NCBI GenBank assembly: GCA_964599695.1
Contig: CAZRGP010000003.1
Span: 104,078 to 168,077 of the forward strand
Direction of reading: 5' to 3'
From: RUG11783 sp964599695
Lineage (GTDB): Bacteria; Bacillota; Clostridia; Oscillospirales; Ruminococcaceae
DNA: 64,000 nt
The position numbers were made by a program, and so were the translations under genes. Positions within the stretch are counted from its first letter, which is position 1. Each line of letters opens with the position of its first letter. This document shows positions 43,696-52,870 of this stretch, in pieces. The notes beneath the pieces were generated by a model. The model worked only from the letters and a program-made list of their open reading frames with translations. It did not search any database and was not told the origin of the DNA.

Positions 43696-44919
43696 ATGGA
43701 TAATCTTCTGTTCCTTTCTGAATGCGTTTCCAGTATTCACCCCATGAGCATATGGGAATTTGACCGGGACTGTAATCTCCTTCAAACGAACTGTCCGGAC
43801 GAACGGCATCCAGGCTCTTTTGTTTATACGGATCTTCGTGCCCTGCTGAAACATTTTGCCTTTGCCTATTCCTGCCCCTCTATCGTGTCAGGCAAGTTCC
43901 CTATCATGTGGATCATCGATTCCAGGCCGGGTGCCGACGGTCCTGACAGGCTTTTCGCCTTCGGACCGTTCTTTATGGAATCCTTTCCCGAGGCTGAAGT
44001 GATCCAGACACTGAAAAATGAGGATCTGTCCACGCCGGAACGCCACAGATACCTGGACCGATTCCGGGCGACAACGGTGATCTCTTTCATGAACGCCCTG
44101 GAGTATGCCGTAATGTTTCATTACGCCATCACCGGAGAGAAGATCAGCCCGTATGAACTGCATCACGAAACATACTCCCTTCCCGCTTTCCCGGAGGAAC
44201 ACAGCGACGAAGACACCCAGTATCACGGAACATACGAAATGGAAGCGAAGATGCTGCAGATGGTCCGGGAGGGCGACAAATCGGTCATTGACTTTCTGAA
44301 CACGCTGCCATTTACTTCCGTGGGAAAACTGGCAACGGATCGCTCGGATGCCCTCCGCCAGGTCAAGAACATGATCCTCGTTTCCATCGTGCTGTTCTCC
44401 CGGGCAGCCATTGAAGGCGGACTGTACCCGGATACCGCCATGACCCTCACAGACCGGTATTTTCAGGCTCTGGAAGCAAGCAGGGACTTTCAGGAGATGT
44501 CTGAAATCAATCGAACCATGCAGCAGGATTTTGTAAACCGTGTGTATGAGATCCGTCACAAACACTGTTACTCCGGATCCGTTCAGGCGGTCGTTGAGCA
44601 CCTCCGGCTTCATCTGGAAGATGAGATCGATCTCAAAATGCTCGCGAAGGAACTGGGATATACGGAGTATTACCTGTCCAGGAAGTTCAAGCAGGAGACC
44701 GGTACAACCGTAAAACAGTTCATCCGTTCCGAAAGACTGGAAAAAGCGGCTTATCTGCTCAGCAACCCCCGATCCAGCGTGAAAGATATCAGTGAAAGAT
44801 TTCATTTCTCGTCCCAGAGCTACTTTATCGAATGCTTCAAGGAAAAATACGGAGTCACACCGGGACAGTACCAGGCCGGTGAAAGGAACAGTCAAAGCCT
44901 GGACAGTCCCTCCCCCTAA
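43696..44919 (+). CDS. AraC-family transcriptional regulator, module B
   Basis: This 407-residue regulator has a sensor-like N-terminal region (about 1-165), a helical linker (about 170-290) containing LRQVKNMILVSIVLFSRAAIEGG, and an AraC DNA-binding domain (about 305-400) ending GVTPGQYQ. AAGGAGAAAAACAT precedes the ATG at 43696; a longer upstream frame lacks an SD. It probably activates the divergent symporter/rhamnosidase operon in response to an imported glycan product. It resembles the module A regulator from the linker onward. Confidence 0.9.
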   Translation: MDNLLFLSECVSSIHPMSIWEFDRDCNLLQTNCPDERHPGSFVYTDLRALLKHFAFAYSCPSIVSGKFPIMWIIDSRPGADGPDRLFAFGPFFMESFPEAEVIQTLKNEDLSTPERHRYLDRFRATTVISFMNALEYAVMFHYAITGEKISPYELHHETYSLPAFPEEHSDEDTQYHGTYEMEAKMLQMVREGDKSVIDFLNTLPFTSVGKLATDRSDALRQVKNMILVSIVLFSRAAIEGGLYPDTAMTLTDRYFQALEASRDFQEMSEINRTMQQDFVNRVYEIRHKHCYSGSVQAVVEHLRLHLEDEIDLKMLAKELGYTEYYLSRKFKQETGTTVKQFIRSERLEKAAYLLSNPRSSVKDISERFHFSSQSYFIECFKEKYGVTPGQYQAGERNSQSLDSPSP

Positions 44920-44934
44920 CCGTTTATCACACAC

Positions 44935-44983
44935 AAAAAACCTCATGAGTCAGGAATCACTTTTCCTTCCTCATGAGGTTTTT
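44935..44983. terminator. Bidirectional terminator between the AraC gene and the GH3 gene
   Basis: AAAACCTCATGAG/CTCATGAGGTTTT arms around a 20-nt loop, T-rich on both strands, between the stops at 44919 and 44997. Confidence 0.88.
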
Positions 44984-44996
44984 AATATTGCAGAAA

Positions 44997-47714
44997 CTAT
45001 TTCTTTTTCGCCAGTTTCATCGGGGCGCCGTACGCCATATAATCCAGGATCCTCATGGCATTTCTCTGGAGGACACTGCGCTTCAGGGCATATGCGCGGT
45101 CATATCCTTTATAGACGACCTTATGACCCGTCTCGTCGATCTCCGCGAGGCCCTGTTTCTCCAATTCCCTTATTTTTTCAGGGACCTCCCCGGTAAACGG
45201 GACCTCGATCCGGTCTGTCCCGTCCGCCGCCGGAAGGAAGGAGTTGTAGCAGTCCGACGTCTTATGCATCATACCGCCGTACATGGTGATCTTTTTCTGT
45301 TTCACCGTTCCGTCTTCGTTGAATTCCGGATGAACATTCCTCACCGCCGCGAGAATGACGTCGGTGTCATAGCCGCCCATGATGATGTCGTTTCCGGCCT
45401 GAAGGTCCATGATGCGGTCGCTGTCTCCGTCCCAGTCGGTCATGACGAAGCCCTTGAAACCCCACTCCCCGCGCAGCACGTCCGTGAGGAGATCATAGCG
45501 GGAGGAGGTGTGGACGCCGTTGACCAGATTGTAGGAAGACATGACCGTTGCCGGCTGAGACTGCTTCACCGCGATCTCAAATCCCTTGAGATAGATCTCC
45601 CGGAGCGCGCGCTCGCTGACCGAAGCGTTGGATTTCGCCCTCTCTACCTCCTGGTTATTGCAGCAGAAGTGCTTGATCGCCACTCCGAATCCGGGATGTT
45701 TCTTCTGAAGGCCGTTGGTGAATCCTGCCGCGTTGAGCCCGGTGACCAGAGGATCTTCGGAATAATACTCGAAATTCCTTCCGCAGAGCGGGTCACGATG
45801 GATATTCATTCCGGGTCCCAGGCAAAGCCCGATATCAAAATGCTCCATCTCCTTGCCGTAGGCGTCGCCGACTTCCTCGGCGAGACTGCTGTTGAAGGTC
45901 TGCGCGAGGACCATTCCAACAGGGAACGCGGTGGTCGCCGTCCCCATGAGGTGAAGTCCTGCAGGTCCGTCCGCCAGTGAACAGGCAGGAATGCCCAGAC
46001 TGGCCGAATACTGATCTGTAGTCTTTCCGCTGGTGGAAGCATTGAAGGAAGAACGGAAACTCCCTTTGGGAAGTCTCGGCTCAACGGGATACCTGGTCTC
46101 CTGTCCCGATCCGGTGACAAGGCGCGCCAGGACATCATCGTCCAGCGTGGCGACGAACTCCTCCATGGTGATCTTGCGGTCGACCACATCCAGCAGGGTC
46201 GCGTTATTCACGCTTCTCACCTTCTCGGGTGTCTCTTCCGTCTCCCATCTGAAGGCATATCTGCTCTTTTTGCCGCTGTATTCTTCCGCTGTGTAACACT
46301 TGAGTTCCTTCGGGATCCTGCTCGCCTCATCTGCCGTAACGCACTGTGATGCTTTCAGCTGAAGGACATTTCCCTCATATCCCGCAGTGTCGAACATGGG
46401 ATATTCCGCGAACTCCAGTTCCCTGTCAATGGTGAGCTGTCTAGACAGCTGTACCGTCTTTACCGTTTCATCCAGGCGGACCGCACCGACGACGTCGGTA
46501 TGGCGTGACTCCTTTCCGAGTCGGAGGAGATAATCTCCTTTTTCCATGATCCAGGCGGAGGTCTCCTCATCGTAGCTGGAGAGATCTCTCGTAGGAACGG
46601 TCAGCTCCACCCTCTCCTTCTCACCGGGTGAGATCAGGCCTGTTTTGGCATAAGCCCTGAGTTCCTGATAGGGCTTTCTCAGCTTTCCTGCGGGAGCGCT
46701 GACATAGAGCTGGACTACCTCTTTGGAGGCCGTGTTTCCTGTGTTGCGCACGTCGAGGGCAACGTTTACCGAAGTCCAGTCCGCTTTCACCTCGAGGTTC
46801 TCGAAAGCAAAATCCGTATAGGACAGACCAAAGCCGAAGGGATACACGACTTCCAGCTGTTTTGTATCAAAATGGCGGTATCCGACGAAGATATCCTCTG
46901 TATAATCTTCCTGGAAGGGAGTCCCGTCATTGAGGGAAAAGCTGCCGCTGGCGGGATAATCCTCGTAGCATTTTGCGAAGGTGTCGGTCAGACGGCCGCT
47001 GGGCGAGACTTTACCTGAGAGGATGTTGGCGAGGGCCGTTCCCGCTTCCAGTCCGGGCTGTCCCATGAGGACCAGCGCGGACACCGCTTCGCTTTCTTCC
47101 AGCCAGCTGCAGTCGATCACGCAGGTATTGAGGACCACTACGACCCTGCCGAACTTCTCCGCAAGCAGTTCAATGTTTTTCTTCTCGTTATCGCTGAGGT
47201 AATAGTCGCCTTTTACCGGTTTGCGGTCATATCCCTCGCCTGTGTTCCGCTTGATAACATAGACTGCTACGGAAGCAGCGGAGGCGCCTTCCAGTTCTTC
47301 TCCTGTAATGATATCCACATCAAAATACGGAGTGACTCCACTGAAGCGTTTGTCCAGGAATGACAGGCTTTTGTCTTTTTTAGCGATCTCTTTTTTCTTT
47401 TTATCGTAGTTATCGAGCCAAAGCGTGCTGGTTATCTCATACCCCGCTTTCACAAGGCCGTCGTACACGGTCACGGTGTAGGGACTGAACGCGTATCCGC
47501 TTCCGGTCCCGCACACTGCGGTATCCTTTGATCCCGCACCGAAAAGCGCGACCTTGCGTTCCTTCAGAGGCAATAAACCGCTGTTTTTCAGAAGGACGAT
47601 ACCTTCTTCCGCCGCGCGGAGGGCAACGGATGCTGTCCCTTTCACTGGGAGCTTGCCGAGCATCTTTCCGGTAGCAGCATAAAATCCGACTTTGAGGAAA
47701 TTCGTTTTCGCCAT
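44997..47714 (-). CDS. GH3 beta-glycosidase, permuted, stand-alone
   Basis: This 905-residue permuted GH3 enzyme is longer than the other two in the window. GH3_C (about 30-320), fibronectin-III-like (about 330-420) and GH3_N (about 540-790) are followed by an extra tail of about 100 residues (HPEFNEDGTVKQKKITMYGG onward) that forms an insert within the end of the barrel. The nucleophile is D760 in VMTDWDGD. GGAG lies 8 nt before the ATG at 47714. It has its own leader (47715-47845) and a terminator, so it is monocistronic. Probably a beta-glucosidase or beta-xylosidase. Confidence 0.9.
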   Translation of the reverse strand: MAKTNFLKVGFYAATGKMLGKLPVKGTASVALRAAEEGIVLLKNSGLLPLKERKVALFGAGSKDTAVCGTGSGYAFSPYTVTVYDGLVKAGYEITSTLWLDNYDKKKKEIAKKDKSLSFLDKRFSGVTPYFDVDIITGEELEGASAASVAVYVIKRNTGEGYDRKPVKGDYYLSDNEKKNIELLAEKFGRVVVVLNTCVIDCSWLEESEAVSALVLMGQPGLEAGTALANILSGKVSPSGRLTDTFAKCYEDYPASGSFSLNDGTPFQEDYTEDIFVGYRHFDTKQLEVVYPFGFGLSYTDFAFENLEVKADWTSVNVALDVRNTGNTASKEVVQLYVSAPAGKLRKPYQELRAYAKTGLISPGEKERVELTVPTRDLSSYDEETSAWIMEKGDYLLRLGKESRHTDVVGAVRLDETVKTVQLSRQLTIDRELEFAEYPMFDTAGYEGNVLQLKASQCVTADEASRIPKELKCYTAEEYSGKKSRYAFRWETEETPEKVRSVNNATLLDVVDRKITMEEFVATLDDDVLARLVTGSGQETRYPVEPRLPKGSFRSSFNASTSGKTTDQYSASLGIPACSLADGPAGLHLMGTATTAFPVGMVLAQTFNSSLAEEVGDAYGKEMEHFDIGLCLGPGMNIHRDPLCGRNFEYYSEDPLVTGLNAAGFTNGLQKKHPGFGVAIKHFCCNNQEVERAKSNASVSERALREIYLKGFEIAVKQSQPATVMSSYNLVNGVHTSSRYDLLTDVLRGEWGFKGFVMTDWDGDSDRIMDLQAGNDIIMGGYDTDVILAAVRNVHPEFNEDGTVKQKKITMYGGMMHKTSDCYNSFLPAADGTDRIEVPFTGEVPEKIRELEKQGLAEIDETGHKVVYKGYDRAYALKRSVLQRNAMRILDYMAYGAPMKLAKKK

Positions 47715-47845
47715 CTCACACACTCCGTCATCAATATTTCTAAAATCAGAGTATTCCAATCCAATAATATAGGAAATATTCCCATCGCAATTATTAATTA
47801 TTCGCTTTATGTATCAATTAATTGTCTTGTTCCCAAATATAACGG

Positions 47846-47882
47846 AAGTCCCGCGGCCGGATCATCCGGCTCACGGGACTTT
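47846..47882 (-). terminator. End-of-operon hairpin of the arabinose/esterase operon
   Basis: AAGTCCCG/CGGGACTT encloses GCCGGAT/ATCCGGC, giving a long stem 18 nt past the stop at 47900. It has only a weak U run on the minus strand. Confidence 0.65.
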
Positions 47883-47899
47883 CGCGCTATTTAAGGAGA

Positions 47900-49057
47900 T
47901 CAGTGAAACAGTCTCTTTGCGAACTCTGCTGTGGCGTATCTCCAGGGAGCCCACTCGTGGAATCCTGGCGATTCAAAGAACACCATTTTGAATCCCTTTG
48001 CCTTCATCTCACGGAACTGCCCTTTCAGCACCTTGCAAGCCGGTTCATAGGAACCCGCGTTGACGAAGAAGAGGTCGAAGTTCCTGTTGAATGCTTCGGG
48101 ATCGGTAAGCAGTCCAAGCTTATCCTCCCTGTCCGAACGGATAGCGGGAGCACTGAACACGCCTGCGTTGGCGAATACCTCGGGATACTTGATGACCGTA
48201 TTCATCGTCTGCCCTCCGCCCATGGAGAATCCGGCGACCGCTCTGTGATGGCGGTCCGCGATGGTGCGGTATTTCTTATCGATGAAGGGCACGCAGTCCT
48301 TCGCGATGAGGTCCTCCACCGGACTTGCCACAGGGTTCTTGCCGTAATCATAACCCTCCGGATAGACATATCCGCAGTTCATTACAACGATCATTTCCTC
48401 GCACTGTCCGTCGGCGATCAGATTGTCCATGATATTGTTGATCTTTCCCTGCCAGATCCAGCAGGACTCCGCCTCACCGCCGCCGTGCTGGAGGTAAAAT
48501 ACGGGGTATCTCTTTTCCCTGTCGGTGTCGTATGTAGGCGGTGTATAGACCCAGCAAACACGGAAATCATTTGCGGTCTCAGACCAGAAATAGTTCATGC
48601 GGACCGCGCCGTGGGGAACATCATGCATAAGGTAGAAATCGGAATACTTGTCCGGAAGTTCGAAGAAATTCATGACTCTTCCATACCCGTAACCGTAAGG
48701 CATATAGGGGTTCAGGGCCTGTGTACCGTCCACGAAGAAGTTCACGAAGTGGAAAGCGGATTCCAGACCGGATACGGTGACTCTCCACCAGCCGTCCTCC
48801 CCCTTCTCCATATCGATCTTCTTATCGGGGAAAGATCCGCCGGTACCGGATACCTGGACCAGTTTGGCATCCGGAGCGTGGTAGGCAAACTTAACATCTC
48901 CGTTTTCCAGCACTTCCACTCCTTTAGGAAGTTCATAATAGGTCCCGTTGGGACGGCCTTTCTCATCGATGGTCCGCATCAGATCCCTATGGGGGTCGTC
49001 AAAGAACAGCGCATGGGCCGTGAGAGCCTGATTTTCCAGCATTTTCTTCGGTATCAT
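47900..49057 (-). CDS. CE1-type esterase with N-terminal E-set domain (feruloyl/acetyl esterase-like)
   Basis: This 385-residue cytoplasmic esterase has an Ig-like E-set (CBM48-like) domain at about 40-135 and an alpha/beta-hydrolase esterase-D domain at about 140-385. The nucleophile is S278 in GFSMGGG, and the catalytic His is H367 in GFHEWAPWR. This domain pair is typical of xylan-associated CE1 esterases that remove ferulate or acetate. There is no signal peptide. It is the last gene of the arabinose operon, four nt after its paralogue. Ester specificity is inferred from context. Confidence 0.85.
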   Translation of the reverse strand: MIPKKMLENQALTAHALFFDDPHRDLMRTIDEKGRPNGTYYELPKGVEVLENGDVKFAYHAPDAKLVQVSGTGGSFPDKKIDMEKGEDGWWRVTVSGLESAFHFVNFFVDGTQALNPYMPYGYGYGRVMNFFELPDKYSDFYLMHDVPHGAVRMNYFWSETANDFRVCWVYTPPTYDTDREKRYPVFYLQHGGGEAESCWIWQGKINNIMDNLIADGQCEEMIVVMNCGYVYPEGYDYGKNPVASPVEDLIAKDCVPFIDKKYRTIADRHHRAVAGFSMGGGQTMNTVIKYPEVFANAGVFSAPAIRSDREDKLGLLTDPEAFNRNFDLFFVNAGSYEPACKVLKGQFREMKAKGFKMVFFESPGFHEWAPWRYATAEFAKRLFH

Positions 49058-49061
49058 TCAC

Positions 49062-50246
49062 TTAACCCTCCTTCTTCTGGAACAGCAGCTGGAGATATTC
49101 CCTCGCGGAGAACCTCCAGACGTCCCACACATGGAAACCGGGATGGTGATATCCGGTAACATTCACGCCGATAGCCTGTTTCTCTTTTACAATGGGATCG
49201 GTGCTCTGCAGATATCCCTCATCGTCACCGCCGGAGAAGGACAGGACATCGAAATCCCTGTTGACCTGCTCCGGATCGTTGAAATAATCGGTGAAATCAT
49301 ATTCGTTTCTCGCGATGGGGAAACCGCCGGAGAACACGCCGAGATTGGCGAACAGATCACGGTGGTGCATCGCTGTGAAGAAGGCCTGGCCTGATCCGAG
49401 GGAAAGGCCCGCGATTGCCCTGTGATTCCTGTCGGTCAGGGTGCGGAAGCGTTTCTCAATGAACGGGATACAGTCTTTAACCAGTTCGCTGTCAAAATCT
49501 CCGGGGAAGAAATTGGGAGATTCGTGCTCCTTGAACGCGTAGCCGCAATTCATGACGATGATCATCTCCTCCATCTTTCCCTCGGCGATGAGGTTGTCCG
49601 CGATGAGGTTGATATGGCCCTGCCACACCCATCCCATCTCATCCTCGCCCACACCGTGCTGGATGTAGAGGACCGGATACTTCTTGTCATTGTCGTCATA
49701 GCCTGCCGGTGTATACACCCAGGCGCATTTCTCTCTTCCCGTAACCGAAGAGTGATAGTATTCCATCCGGACATCCCCGTGGGGCACATCCTTCAGCATC
49801 CAGAATCCGTCTTCCTCACCGGGAAGATCAAATACATTGATGGGATAGAACCATCCGTATCCCACCGGCGCGTCCGGATTGACCGCGAGGTTTCCGTCCA
49901 CCCAGTATTTGTGATTGTGGAATCCCGGTTTGATGCCGGAGATGGTGACTGACCACCATCCGTCCTCCCCTTTGGTCATGGGGACCTTCTCATCGGAGAA
50001 ATACCCGCCGCATCCGGCTACCTCCACCTTCTTCGCTTCCGGTGCGAAATAACGGAAGCGGACATCGCCGTTGTCCAGGATCTTGATGGCAGGCTCCGCG
50101 TCCACCAGACGGATATCCTTGATCTTTTCGTCCATGTGCTCGTCATAGGGATCCATCTTGAAGTTCATCTTCAGGTCCTTGTCGGGCTTGTGGAACATGA
50201 GCATGGAGGATCCTATGACAGGGTTCTTGTAATAGTCCTGTACCAA
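49062..50246 (-). CDS. CE1-type esterase, paralogue of the neighbouring esterase
   Basis: This 394-residue protein has the same domain plan: E-set at about 50-140, esterase at about 150-394. The nucleophile is S282 in GLSLGSG, and the His is H372 in GFHVWDVWR. It shares blocks with the downstream copy (FAPEAKKVEVAG, MNCGYAF) but has diverged considerably, so the two may take different esters. It has no signal peptide. It probably acts on feruloylated or acetylated arabino-xylo-oligosaccharides in the cytoplasm. Confidence 0.85.
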   Translation of the reverse strand: MVQDYYKNPVIGSSMLMFHKPDKDLKMNFKMDPYDEHMDEKIKDIRLVDAEPAIKILDNGDVRFRYFAPEAKKVEVAGCGGYFSDEKVPMTKGEDGWWSVTISGIKPGFHNHKYWVDGNLAVNPDAPVGYGWFYPINVFDLPGEEDGFWMLKDVPHGDVRMEYYHSSVTGREKCAWVYTPAGYDDNDKKYPVLYIQHGVGEDEMGWVWQGHINLIADNLIAEGKMEEMIIVMNCGYAFKEHESPNFFPGDFDSELVKDCIPFIEKRFRTLTDRNHRAIAGLSLGSGQAFFTAMHHRDLFANLGVFSGGFPIARNEYDFTDYFNDPEQVNRDFDVLSFSGGDDEGYLQSTDPIVKEKQAIGVNVTGYHHPGFHVWDVWRFSAREYLQLLFQKKEG

Positions 50247-50276
50247 TTCCTTAAACTCCTTTCGAAGTAATTTTGA

Positions 50277-51149
50277 TCATTCCGGGTAAATCGGCTCGCG
50301 CTTCAGCGGCAGATACTCCTTCATGGCGATCGGGATATATTCTTCCCACAACGGGAAATCATGGGTGTAGCCCGGAGCTACTACATATTCCATGGGGTAA
50401 TGGATCTCTCTCAGCAGCTCCACATCGTGTTCCACCCTCTTGCGGATAAACTCTTCACTTCCGCACACCATGGTGACCGGAGTCGGGTTCCCGCCTGCCA
50501 GGGCTTCTTTCGCAGCCTTCATAAGGTCGAAGCGGGATCCGTGCAGATCACCTGTGCCAAAAGTTGCGGGATAAAGCTTGAAGTTCTCAGCGAAGCGCTC
50601 GGAGCGCAGTTCCTCCATGAGCATGTCCTGATCCATGGTCATGCCGATGCCGCCGGACATGTCCACGCACCCTGCGTAGAGTTCCGGATGCAGCAGTGCC
50701 GTTCCTATAGCGACGTTTCCACCCATGGCGTAACCCATGATAAAGTTGTCCTCCCTCTTCGGAGACGAAGGGAACAGGGTCTGAACAAGCAGGGGCAGTT
50801 CCTGAGTGAGGAACGTCTGGTACTTTACTCCGTATTCCGTATCCACTCCGAAGCTGTTCACGATATTGGGCGTTACCAGCATGACGCAGTTGTCCTGCGC
50901 GTAGCGCTCCGCATTGGAGTAGCGGTAAACGAGTGTGTCATCGTCTCCGCCGCCGTGAATCAGGTAGATGGTCTGGAATTTCATTCCGGGCACATACTCA
51001 TAATTGCGGACCGAATCCACAGCGGCATGCCGCGTGGAAGTTCCAAGCATCTTTTCCGGAACCGTGAGCCGGTCGGTCGGGAAAACCACCGAGATGTCAA
51101 CAAATTTTCCCAGTTGCTGGCTGCGGTAATTCATACGCATCAGACTCAT
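50277..51149 (-). CDS. Esterase-D/tributyrin-esterase-like protein lacking the serine nucleophile
   Basis: This 290-residue alpha/beta-hydrolase (COG0627-like) has no E-set domain. The fold markers are clear: oxyanion-loop LIHGGGDDD, the nucleophile-elbow strand NFIMG and the C-terminal His in APGYTHDFPLW. However, the elbow reads GYAMGG, so the serine of GxSxGG is alanine (A141, codon GCC at minus 50727-50729). The frame and flanking sequence are intact, so this looks like a pseudoenzyme rather than decay. It lies between the kinase and the two active-looking esterases. Confidence 0.82.
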   Translation of the reverse strand: MSLMRMNYRSQQLGKFVDISVVFPTDRLTVPEKMLGTSTRHAAVDSVRNYEYVPGMKFQTIYLIHGGGDDDTLVYRYSNAERYAQDNCVMLVTPNIVNSFGVDTEYGVKYQTFLTQELPLLVQTLFPSSPKREDNFIMGYAMGGNVAIGTALLHPELYAGCVDMSGGIGMTMDQDMLMEELRSERFAENFKLYPATFGTGDLHGSRFDLMKAAKEALAGGNPTPVTMVCGSEEFIRKRVEHDVELLREIHYPMEYVVAPGYTHDFPLWEEYIPIAMKEYLPLKREPIYPE

Positions 51150-51176
51150 GATTATTTACCTCCTCTGTTATGGAAA

Positions 51177-51201
51177 GACGGCCGGGAACGCCCCGGCCGT
51201 C
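51177..51201 (-). promoter_or_regulatory. Intercistronic hairpin between the kinase and esterase-like genes
   Basis: GACGGCCGGG/CCCGGCCGTC is a very stable stem followed on the minus strand by TTTCC only. It may act as a partial terminator or a barrier to exonucleases. Confidence 0.55.
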
Positions 51202-51239
51202 AACAATATACCTACTTAATCCGTTTTCCGGGAATCGGA

Positions 51240-52799
51240 TCAGAACAGTTCCACTGCTTTTCTCTCTACCGGGAATGCTTTTACATAAGCACTCAGATAT
51301 TTCTCGAAAGAACTTACCAGTTCCGGCTCCGCCATAACTGTGGAGGATTCCGCGGAAGCAAATACCTTGTTGTCCAGATAGTCTTCCAGAGTCTCCCCTT
51401 CATCGTGGCCGATCAGATAAGCGCACAGCAGCGCCATTCCGTAAGGTCCTCCCTCTCCTGCTGTCTTCATGACCGATACCGGCACATTGCACGCAGCGGA
51501 GAGCATCTTCTGTCCGGCTACCGGTGTCTTGAAGAAACCGCCGTGGCCGTAGAGCTTGTCCACTGTGACCTTCTCCTCGTTGATGAGGATGTCCAGTCCG
51601 ACTTTCAGAGTGGACAGAGCAGACATGACATGGGCTCTGCCGAAGTTCGCAAAGGAGAGTTCCGCGTCGGGTTTTCTCAGGAATACAGGACGTCCCTCGT
51701 CGATATCGGTGACACCTTCACCGGAGAAATAGTTGTAGCTGAGCAGTCCGCCGCAGTCCTCATCCGCCTCCAGGGACTTCTGGAACATGAGGGTCAGGAC
51801 CTGACCGAGGTTCAGTTCCACGCCGACGAGTCCGGCGAACTCTCTGAGAAGATTGCCCCAGGCGTTGAGATCCGAAGTGCAGTTGTTGCAGTGGACCATG
51901 GCGACCGGCATTCCGGACGGTGTGGTGACCATATCCAGTTCGCGGTGCACGCCGAGTGCGTGATCGGTGACCACCATGGCGAAATCGGAAGTTCCGGCGG
52001 ACACGTTTCCGGTGCGGACGCGTACGGAATTGGTAGCGGCCATTCCGGTTCCAGCGTCTCCCTCGCAGGGTGCCAGCGGGATACCGGCTTCCAGTGTTCC
52101 GGTAGGATCAAGGAATTTCACTCCCTCTTCGGTCAGGACACCGGCGTCATCACCGGCTACCAGGACCTTGGGAAGGATGTCACGGATCTTCCAGGGCTGT
52201 CCGGACACTTCGTCGAACTTGTCCAGCATCTCCTGATTGAAGTCCAGGATATCACTGTCGATGGGGAACATTCCGGATGCCTCTCCGATCCCCATGACCT
52301 TCTCACCGGTCAGTTTCCAGTGGATATAGCCTGCAAGTGTGGTGAGATACGCGATCTTGTCCACATGAGGCTCCTTGTTGAGGATGGCCTGATACAGGTG
52401 CGCGATGCTCCATCTCTGGGGAATGTTGAATCCGAAGAGTTCGGTCAGCTTGGCTGCCGCCTCACCGGTAATGGTGTTCCTCCAGGTGCGGAACGGAACC
52501 AGAAGGTTTCCGTCCTTATCAAAGGGGAGATAACCGTGCATCATCCCGCTGATGCCGAGGGCACCGACCTTCTTCAGATCCTCCCCGAATTTTTCCGTTA
52601 CGTCTCTCGCGAGATCTGCGTAGCATGCGTGCATGCCCTTATGGATCTCATCCATGGAATAGGTCCAGATCCCGTCCACCAGCTGGTTTTCCCAGTCATA
52701 GCTTCCGGAGGCTACCGGAAGATGATCCTCATCCATCAATACCGCCTTGATCCTTGTGGATCCGAACTCGATCCCGATTACGCTGCGTTCCCAGTTCAT
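51240..52799 (-). CDS. araB: FGGY-family sugar kinase, probable L-ribulokinase
   Basis: This 519-residue kinase has an N-terminal phosphate motif GIEFGSTRIKAVLMD, a mid-region AGTSDFAMVV and the C-terminal nucleotide-binding GHGGFFKTPVAGQ and AGEGGPYGMALL. FGGY enzymes phosphorylate pentoses or pentuloses with ATP. The neighbours araA and galM make L-ribulose the best substrate, though the protein does not follow the classical E. coli AraB closely, so xylulose or another pentulose is possible. It lies 71 nt downstream of araA, across a strong hairpin. Confidence 0.82.
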   Translation of the reverse strand: MNWERSVIGIEFGSTRIKAVLMDEDHLPVASGSYDWENQLVDGIWTYSMDEIHKGMHACYADLARDVTEKFGEDLKKVGALGISGMMHGYLPFDKDGNLLVPFRTWRNTITGEAAAKLTELFGFNIPQRWSIAHLYQAILNKEPHVDKIAYLTTLAGYIHWKLTGEKVMGIGEASGMFPIDSDILDFNQEMLDKFDEVSGQPWKIRDILPKVLVAGDDAGVLTEEGVKFLDPTGTLEAGIPLAPCEGDAGTGMAATNSVRVRTGNVSAGTSDFAMVVTDHALGVHRELDMVTTPSGMPVAMVHCNNCTSDLNAWGNLLREFAGLVGVELNLGQVLTLMFQKSLEADEDCGGLLSYNYFSGEGVTDIDEGRPVFLRKPDAELSFANFGRAHVMSALSTLKVGLDILINEEKVTVDKLYGHGGFFKTPVAGQKMLSAACNVPVSVMKTAGEGGPYGMALLCAYLIGHDEGETLEDYLDNKVFASAESSTVMAEPELVSSFEKYLSAYVKAFPVERKAVELF

Positions 52800-52825
52800 C
52801 CTAATTTCCTCTCTTTAATCAGCAG

Positions 52826-52857
52826 GGTCACCTCTCCCTTGTCCGGGAGAGATGACC
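52826..52857 (-). promoter_or_regulatory. Intercistronic hairpin between araA and araB
   Basis: A 13-bp stem with one mismatch, GGTCACCTCTCCC/GGGAGAGATGACC, with a 6-nt loop and no U tract on the coding strand. Confidence 0.55.
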
Positions 52858-52870
52858 TTGTCTTATTTAC

